Source: Physcomitrium patens | Lineage: Eukaryota > Streptophyta > Bryopsida > Funariales > Funariaceae | NCBI RefSeq assembly: GCF_000002425.4 | Contig: NC_037254.1 | Location: 2,693,797-2,757,796, forward strand | Length of the DNA: 64,000 bases | Direction of reading: 5' to 3' | Shown here: piece by piece, positions 56,750 to 64,000 of the stretch | Position numbering within the stretch: position 1 is the stretch's first letter | Layout of the letters: each line of letters starts with the position of its first letter | Translations under genes and position numbers: made by a program | Notes under the pieces: generated by a model | What the model saw: the letters and a program-made list of their open reading frames with translations, nothing else | Told to the model about the DNA's origin: nothing | Database searches by the model: none

Positions 56750-57240
56750 ACTAACTAAATCTTAAATCCTAAACAAACTCAAATAAAATCCTAAATCCTA
56801 AATCAAATCTTGATCAAATCCTAACCAAACTTTAAACCCTAAACCAAATCCTAAATCCTAAACCAAATCCTAAACACTAAATCAAACCCTAATCGAATCC
56901 TAAATCCTAAACCAAATCTTAATCCTGAATCAAATCCTAATCAAATCCTAAATCCTAAACCAAATTCTAATCCTAAATCAAATCCTAACCAAATCCTAAA
57001 TCCTAACCCTAAATCAAATCCTAACAAAATTCTAACCCTAATCCTAAACCTTAAACCAAATCCTAACCTTAAATCAAACCCTAACCAAACCCTAATCCTA
57101 AATCAAATCCTAATCAAATCCTAAATCCTAGTTCAAATCCTAATCCTAAATCAAATCTTAACCAAATCCTAACCCTAATCCTAAATCCTAAACAAATTCT
57201 AACCCTAAATCAAATCCTAATCAAACCCTAGTAATTTCTA
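56750..57240. repeat. degenerate telomere-like repeat tract (CCTAAA-rich)
   Basis: About 490 bases are built from irregular units such as AAATCCTAA and CAAATCCTAAC, with several exact CCCTAAA heptamers (the plant telomere unit on this strand). It lies inside element D between the RNase H and integrase parts. Confidence 0.8.
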
Positions 57241-60200
57241 CAATAGAATTAAACCTCAATAATTAATGAATGAATTGTTGATCTTAACTCAAAATTTTGC
57301 ACAATTTTTAATAATTAAATTAAAAACAAGCACAAAATTTTTGAAAAAGGATCGAAATTACCAAATAGACGATAACTTCAAAAACGTGCTTGGATATTGG
57401 CCAGCCTCCTTCTCCAACCTTGATGCCAATCTCCCAGAGCCAATATCTCTTCTTTTCACCATTCGATTGATCTCAAAATTCTCATACACATAGAAAAATA
57501 AGTCTAATATCTTTTTACATAAATTTCACTCCAATCCAACTAATAGATTACAAAAAATCTTAAAAACCCTCACTAGACCTAAAATTCTACTTTCTGAGAC
57601 CTTGACTCTTTTAAACCTCAATAATCCTCAATTCAACCATTAAATCGAGCTAAAATTTACAACACATATTAAACACAACTATGACTATTAATCCACAAAT
57701 TTTCATCCATAGATCTGTTACAAAACTTTTGAAATTGCTAGAAACATCAATCCTATTTTATTTCACAAAATCCAAGTCATCCAAAAACAATCTTGATTTT
57801 ATAAAGCTCTTACAAAGTCATAACAACTCCAAATTGCCTAAAACCAATGCTCATAGAAACCTTATCTAATCTGCTATTAAACTCCATTCTTCAATTTTCA
57901 AAAGAACCTTGGAGTCGTCGTCGAGACTTAGTTTTGTGCCTCAGGGTCTGCTTTTGACCTTGGTTCATAACCGGCCCTCTTTGGGTATCAATATTTAGTT
58001 TTTCTAAGTAAATTTTGCTAGAATTTACTCTTAACTTCCTTCTAAAGATGCCTATATTATTTATTTTTTCAATCTACTTTGTTTTATCTTATTTATGGTC
58101 ATACAAAGTAAATAGAAGCTATTTTTTCTAAAAAGGCAGCATTACTATTAAAAGTTTTACTACCTTCCTATCTTTTATCCATATTTTTTTTCTTTATCTT
58201 TCAACTTGGCTCTTCTATAATAAGATCCATATTATTATCTTTTACCATATAGTCATGTTACAACACGACAGCATCACCAATCATTGTATATGGCGCACTG
58301 TTTAAAATCAGGCGTTTCTTTAATTTCTCATTATATGGAGTTGGAAATGTCTAAAATATCAGATATTGAATCAATCTACTATATTCAGGTATAATCATAT
58401 CAATGGCAAATAACTGCATGTGAAGAAGTACATCATGGATAGGTTTATTTCCTACTATATTAGAGAATCAGGATAAATAATCCACATTGGCATGTTTCTT
58501 GCCTAGTCAAACATTAATAATAAAATTAAATTCTTGAAGTAGTAACATCCATTGAACAATGCATCCATTCAATTGAGATTTATTAATCATATACTTTAGA
58601 GCATCATGATCGACATGAAACACAAATAGGTAATCAAGTAAATAATGTCAAAATTTCTAAAGTAGATCATGTCCAAGGCTTCCCATTCTATAGTAGTGTA
58701 ATTTTGTTCAGCTGCAACTAATTCATAACTAGAAAAATATATTACATGATCAAAATCACTCTCATCTTTTTGACTCAATATCAATACAATAGCAACATTG
58801 GATGCATCAACATAAATATGAAATAATTTTGTCCAATAAGGTGCAACGAGTATTAATGCAGACACTAATTTTTATTTCAATTCTTTGAATGTAATTATAT
58901 AGTCTTCAGTCCAAATTGGACTAGACCCATCTCATCATGGTTTTTTTAAGAGATTAGTTAAAGGCTAACATATAATCACAAATGAATGAATAAATCTTCA
59001 ATAATAAATGACATGGCCAACAAAACCATGAACACTTGACACTATCTCTGGCTTTGGTAAATTCAATATACTAGTAATTTTATCCGAATCAGTAGCAATA
59101 CCAACTAGTGAGACAATATGTCCCAATAACTTACTGGATGCTACTCCAAATTGGCATTTTTTTGAATTCAAAGAGATTTCATAATGACCACAATGATCCA
59201 AATACTTACTAAGACATTCTAAATGTTTGGACTTCATACTAAATGTGTAAAAATTATCTAAAAATATCTCCATTGATAATCATAAATAATTTTAAAATGC
59301 TTGTATCATCACTCTTTGAAATGTGGCAGAGGCATTATATAACCCAAATGGCATCACTTCATAAGCAAATGTGCCCCAATCTATAATAAAAGTAGTCTTT
59401 AATTGGTCCTCTTCTATAATTTTAACTTGATTGTAATCCAAAAATCCATCCAAGAAGAAATAACATTCATGTCCTACTACTACGTCCAAGATACTATCCA
59501 TGAAAGATAAAAAAAAATAATCCTCATTGGTAGCCGCATTCAATTTATGAAAATCTTGACGAATTTTGATTTTTCCATTCTTCTTTGGTACCATAATAAT
59601 TGATGAAATACATTCACTATATAGGACTAAATAAATAAAATCTATATTTAAAAGTTTTTTCAATTCTTCTTTTATCATAAGGAAATATTTTGGATTGAAA
59701 CAATGTTGTCTTTGACAAATTGATGTAGCATCCTCCTCCAAATTAATCCAATGTTCACAAACTTTGGCATGAATACCTTTTAAATCCGCATACGACTAAA
59801 CAAAAGCAGATTTACGATTGAAAAAGAATTCTTTCTATGTTTTCAGCTTGATACTCATAATACTAGTGTATACCTTAATAACTTGTCGTATTTCAATGGT
59901 GCAAAAGTTAATAGATTAGCATACAAGTTCCTCAATAACCTCCTGTTTGATTTTTCTTGTTGGTTCATAATCTTTCATATGATCTGATAGCTTGGAACTA
60001 TATAATTCCATTTCCATTATACTGACATGATTTACATCAAAATTATTCATCCTATCAGCAATAATATGATCAGAGTTTGTTATATCTTCCTGATATACTA
60101 AATATTTACCCAAGCCTCCATATTAATAAACTACCTCATTCTGCTTTGAGGTATTTTGAACTTCACCAAAGTATATTGTCTCCATAGCTTTGTCATCCTC

Positions 60201-63129
60201 TTCAACGGATTGACTGTCATCTTTCAATGTAACCTCTGATCTTGGTACTTGAGATTCTCTATGATATTGCATTGGATACATTAGAAACACAATCTGGTTA
60301 CTACCTTTCTTAATAGTTAATGTGCCATGACTCCAATCATTCTTAGCTTTGGCTTGATATAACCATGATCGACCCAATAAAATTGGATCTGATAATGTAG
60401 AACTCTATAAGTGGAAAATAATTTAATCAATTTTGTATGTAATTTAAGCAATTATAATGTCAATACTGCATATGATATCCATTGGTTTCATCCTATTATG
60501 ATCTGCCATTCTCAATATCAATGTTGTGGATAGTAAATGTTTTAAATCTAACTCCTCCATTATATTGACATTCATCAAATTGATACTTGGTATTGAAAAT
60601 CAAATTGAGTTAGACAAATTGAGTCTCAATATTGGAATGTTTCTTGGTATTGATATTAATTTTGAATTATCCATTAGCGGATGGAGTTGCTTCTCCACAA
60701 CTGGTTCATCTAATTCTTAAATTGAAACTTACTATTTTTGTTGATCCTACATAAGCACTGTATTAACCACCTCAACCCAATATATTGGGGATTCTTATTA
60801 AACACAACCTTTATCATCTGACTGTTGACTCAACTGCATCTGTTGATCCCGATTATTAAAATTAAATGAAGCATTGCATTGTTAATAAGTATGTCTAGAC
60901 TACTTATAATTTCCATATATTAGAGCATATTCATCACTGACTCTTGGATTGGGACATTCACTAGCATAATATTCTATCTACCTACAACAATAACATCAAA
61001 GTAGTCTTCTTCTAATTCCATCAAGAATATTAGGTATTTCTACTAATATATACTGGCTGAGCTTATTCTAGGTTGGATAGATCAATGATCCCAGTTAACC
61101 AATTGGTACTATAGAATCTAAAGTTGGTTTTTGAATGGATAGATATTGAAAATATTCTTGTTGACTTTGCACAAAATCTTGAGCATTGGATCCACCTTCT
61201 TTGTTATACTCAAAATTTTGAAAATTAGAAAATATCCTATTTTGTTTATTCAAACGATTTCCACTCCAACCAAACCTATTTCTTATTTGGACTTAATTAA
61301 CATCCCAAGAAGTCAGTTAAATCATGGTCTAATTATCAAACTGTTGTTGCTTTTGTAAATTCCAACAATTGGTAGTGGCATGCTTATCTCCACAAAATGT
61401 ACATTATACAGTCATATAAAGTGGTGAAAAATATTTTGTTATCAAATGGCCTTATCCTTTATAATTACTGCACCAAATATTGGAATGCATATTAGTCGGT
61501 TTATACCTCTTTTCTTTATCTTTTGCCAAATTAACAACCAATTTGTTCATCTTCTTTGTCAAATTTAACAACAAAGCCTCATTTTGATCTCTTTATACTA
61601 GTTCATTAGATAATTCTTTCGTAGGTACTGGTTTTTGATATAGGGAGTATGGAGAATACGAAACTATTGTTGTTGGTGGAACAGCCTGCAATCGATAGCA
61701 TTAACTATTCCTTGTGGATTTGCACTAATATTCATACTATAATCAATCATTCTTGGGTAACTGCATACTGCTTCATTCTAAGCTAGCATTTGATAACCTC
61801 CTTGAGATGGAATCATGGTGGCTCCTGTGGTTAGGAATTGATCATAAGGACATTCTTTCCATACCATTGCTCAATTAAGTGAGGAAGCAATAGTGGCTGG
61901 TTGGGCTTCCTTCATAAACATCTTCAATCCTAGTGGATGTAGTCCGTTAACCAATATAGAGAAAACAAATAATTCTGATATTTGGTTATTTGACCATTTT
62001 TCAATAATATTTGCTACTCGTCCATAATATGAGTGCACCGCTTCTCTTGATATCATTCTACTATTCATTAATTTTTTTCTAAAATGTTCTTCAAATCTAA
62101 TTGGTCAAAAATGGATTATAAACGTATTTTTTAATGCTTTCCAATTAAGAAATTGGCCCATAGGTTGGCAATTATACCATTCAAATGTTGTGTCTTTTAA
62201 AGTCGTTGGCAGCTATCTCAACCAAATATCTTTAGTTCTACCATTATTGGCTACACATACAATCAGGAATTGAGACAAATATTGATGTGGATCTCCACCT
62301 ATCAAACCTCTAAAAGTAGATAATGGAGCTACGTTAGTTGTGCGATTGCCCACCGCACCCATTTGAACTACAATTGGAACTACTAGGCCCCTCTCTGTCA
62401 TTGAAGATGTCAATTTTCTACTTAATTTCTTTTTAAAATAATCACTATATTTTCTAATTGTATTTTTCAGACTTTCAAACCTCTTCAATTTATTATTATT
62501 ATCTACAAATAATTTTATTGGTTGAATTGAAGGTGAAAATGATGGATTTTGAAACACTCTAAATTGTTCTTTATTGGCAAGCAATTTGTATTATTTTGAA
62601 GAACCAGTATTATTAGAATAAGCTATACCCACTATTAGAAAAGAACCCAATGGAGTATCCAATTCTTCTGTGCCTCCTTCACTTTCAATTAATGGCCTCA
62701 AGAGATACGCTAGATTGTTGACAAAATTTTCCACGAGTAATCTTAACAATTTTCTTAATGGTATATATGACTGAAATATTAATAATTTGTCAAGTTCTTA
62801 GTTTGCTCAGATATGTCGAGAGGCATGTAACTATGGTTTAATCCAACTCTATCGATGCTTCTTTTTTAGATTTTGTTCTTGCTTATCCTCTTCTTTGTCT
62901 TCTTTTTAACTAGCGTGTTTTTCTTTGTGCAATGTTTTGATTCTTATTAGCCATAATCTTTCATCATATACTACTAAAATAGCTTTCTATCTCCACTTAA
63001 AATACACATTTGGCTTCACTTTTGAATCAACACTAATTTTGTAACCTCTTTGTATGACATCTGCAATCACACGTTTGGCAGTTAATTCCTAACATTTAAT
63101 ACTTTCAATCCTCGACAGCGGTACCAAAA

Positions 63130-63937
63130 TGTAATGGTCATTTTACTTACTCCAAACTAATCTAATCAGAATAAACCTATATAAGAGAATTCAAATACAA
63201 AAAAAGACTATCCGTATGAGTTTATACGTTAGCGTCACACAATTAACTGTCTCTTCATTAATTAAAAATACCTAAGAATTCTACATTATCCTATGCATTC
63301 TATCAAATATTACAATCAATAATTCCATCTTTATATTCACTATAACTTCTCTTCTCCTTATTTATAACAACGATATAGAATACTATACTATCTTAAAAGA
63401 TAACATACAAATACTCCATAATCCAATCATTGGAATCCTCTACATTTAATTATCATTCTCCCTATACTTCTTCACACAAATCCAGACTCCAAAGACTCCT
63501 TCTCAAACCTCAGTATTATAATTCTCCCATTCATAACCATTCTTCACCAATACTTCTAATTGTCCACTTACAACTCTCCACTATATTCATCCACAATAAA
63601 TTCTATACTTCATTTATAATATTAAATCTCTTTTTTATTCCAAAATTTCACTTCACATTATTCAAAAAATATTCATTACTCTTCAACTACAAAGAAACAA
63701 AGAGGTAGTACTAAGCTTATCTTGGCTCATAACTATCACAATCTGGCCCCTTCTACTTCTTTTTCAATCTAATTATGCTTACCTCAAAATGCCAACCACT
63801 ACACAATATGATGATAACTACTTTTTTTGACGAAATCATCTATTTTGCTTTCTAAACTATGCATTCATCAATTTATTAGCTTCTCTTAATCCTACATATT
63901 ATGTATTATAAAACAAAAAAATCCTACCCATTCTACA
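63130..63937 (-). repeat. element D, 5' LTR
   Basis: 808 bp with TG/CA ends intact, bordered by the Asp-like primer site inside and the target duplication AGCAT outside. Confidence 0.9.
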
Positions 63938-63953
63938 AGCATTCTTATCAAAT

Positions 63954-64000
63954 TATCAAGGATATGAATTTCAAAAAAAGAAAATCTCAATACATTCTTG
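63954..64000 (-). repeat. element C, 5' LTR, cut by the window end
   Basis: TATCAAGGATATGAATTTC matches the start of the C 3' LTR at 46362 with few changes. Only 47 bases are inside the window. Confidence 0.8.

Larger units (their letters stand above)
52432..63937 (-). mobile_element. element D: Ty3/gypsy, Tat/Athila-type fossil nested in element C
   Basis: 11.5 kb in minus-strand sense with LTRs at 52432-53239 and 63130-63937 (808 bp each). The target duplication AGCAT is exact (52427-52431 and 63938-63942). Next to the 5' LTR the primer site reads TGGTACCGCTGTCGAGGAT on the minus strand, close to the tRNA-Asp-type site of Tat/Athila elements. Parts in element order: gag (about 61.8-62.6 kb), protease (about 60.1-60.6), RT (about 59.0-59.75; EVMPFGLYNASATFQ), RNase H (about 58.5-58.9), a long AT-rich spacer with telomere-like repeats, integrase (about 55.85-56.5) and an extra region before the 3' LTR. 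Coding is broken in roughly ten or more places. LTRs differ by about an eighth, mostly transitions. It is younger than C but still old. Confidence 0.88.
46362..64000 (-). mobile_element. element C: Ty3/gypsy chromovirus fossil, interrupted, runs off the window
   Basis: Third copy of the A/B family. The 3' LTR is 46362-46903. Parts in rising coordinate order are the chromodomain (about 47.08-47.34 kb; EFKVEEILNSRW), integrase (about 47.8-48.1), a foreign 1.29-kb insert, RT (about 50.05-50.4), protease (about 50.6-51.0) and gag (about 51.2-52.2). Most RNase H sequence is missing compared with A and B. The copy is split at 52431 by element D and resumes at 63943; its other LTR begins near 63954 and is cut by the window end. 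It is the most decayed of the three, with many breaks, and older than D. Confidence 0.85.

Overview
The window looks like nuclear DNA of a land plant, most likely a bryophyte such as a moss. This is inferred from spliced plant-type genes with GT-AG introns, islands of about 45-50% GC in very AT-rich intergenic DNA, (TA)n arrays, Ty3/gypsy chromoviruses with an initiator-Met primer site, and an intronless FAD oxidase of fungal type. Genus and species cannot be read from the sequence.

Left part (1-26,349), five host loci. (1) 362-6183, plus: a 14-exon glutamate-dehydrogenase-like gene of 577 codons. It has an N-terminal C2H2-like zinc-finger domain, and glutamine replaces the catalytic lysine of the GGGKGG motif. 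(2) 8834-11063, plus: a complete 9-exon MAK16 gene (60S ribosome biogenesis) with two telo-boxes in its leader. (3) 17382-19169, minus: an intronless secreted FAD-linked oxidase that resembles fungal proteins more than plant berberine-bridge enzymes. (4) 21318-21663, plus: the first two exons of a heavy-metal-associated (HMA) domain gene, with no continuation found. (5) 23051-24136, minus: a four-exon gene for a small secreted precursor, with a signal peptide, an RRLL site and an eight-cysteine C-terminal peptide of unknown family. A heavily decayed Ty1/copia relic lies at about 12.4-14.4 kb.

Right part (26,350-64,000) is almost entirely LTR-retrotransposon fossils, all with coding sense on the minus strand. 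Element A (26350-33304) and element B (38313-44703) are chromodomain Ty3/gypsy copies of one family. Element C (46362 to beyond the window end) is a third copy; it was later interrupted by a probable solo LTR (48642-49930) and by element D (52432-63937). D is an 11.5-kb Ty3/gypsy element of the Tat/Athila type, with equal-length 808-bp LTRs and an exact 5-bp target duplication. Scattered, partly inverted LTR pieces of the A/B/C family lie at 36226-37225. All copies are old and broken, and their LTR differences are mostly transitions.

The host genes form no operon or pathway cluster. Each is an independent unit in a repeat-rich region. The strongest leads are the cysteine-rich secreted precursor, the GDH-like protein with a zinc finger and altered active site, and the fungal-type oxidase.
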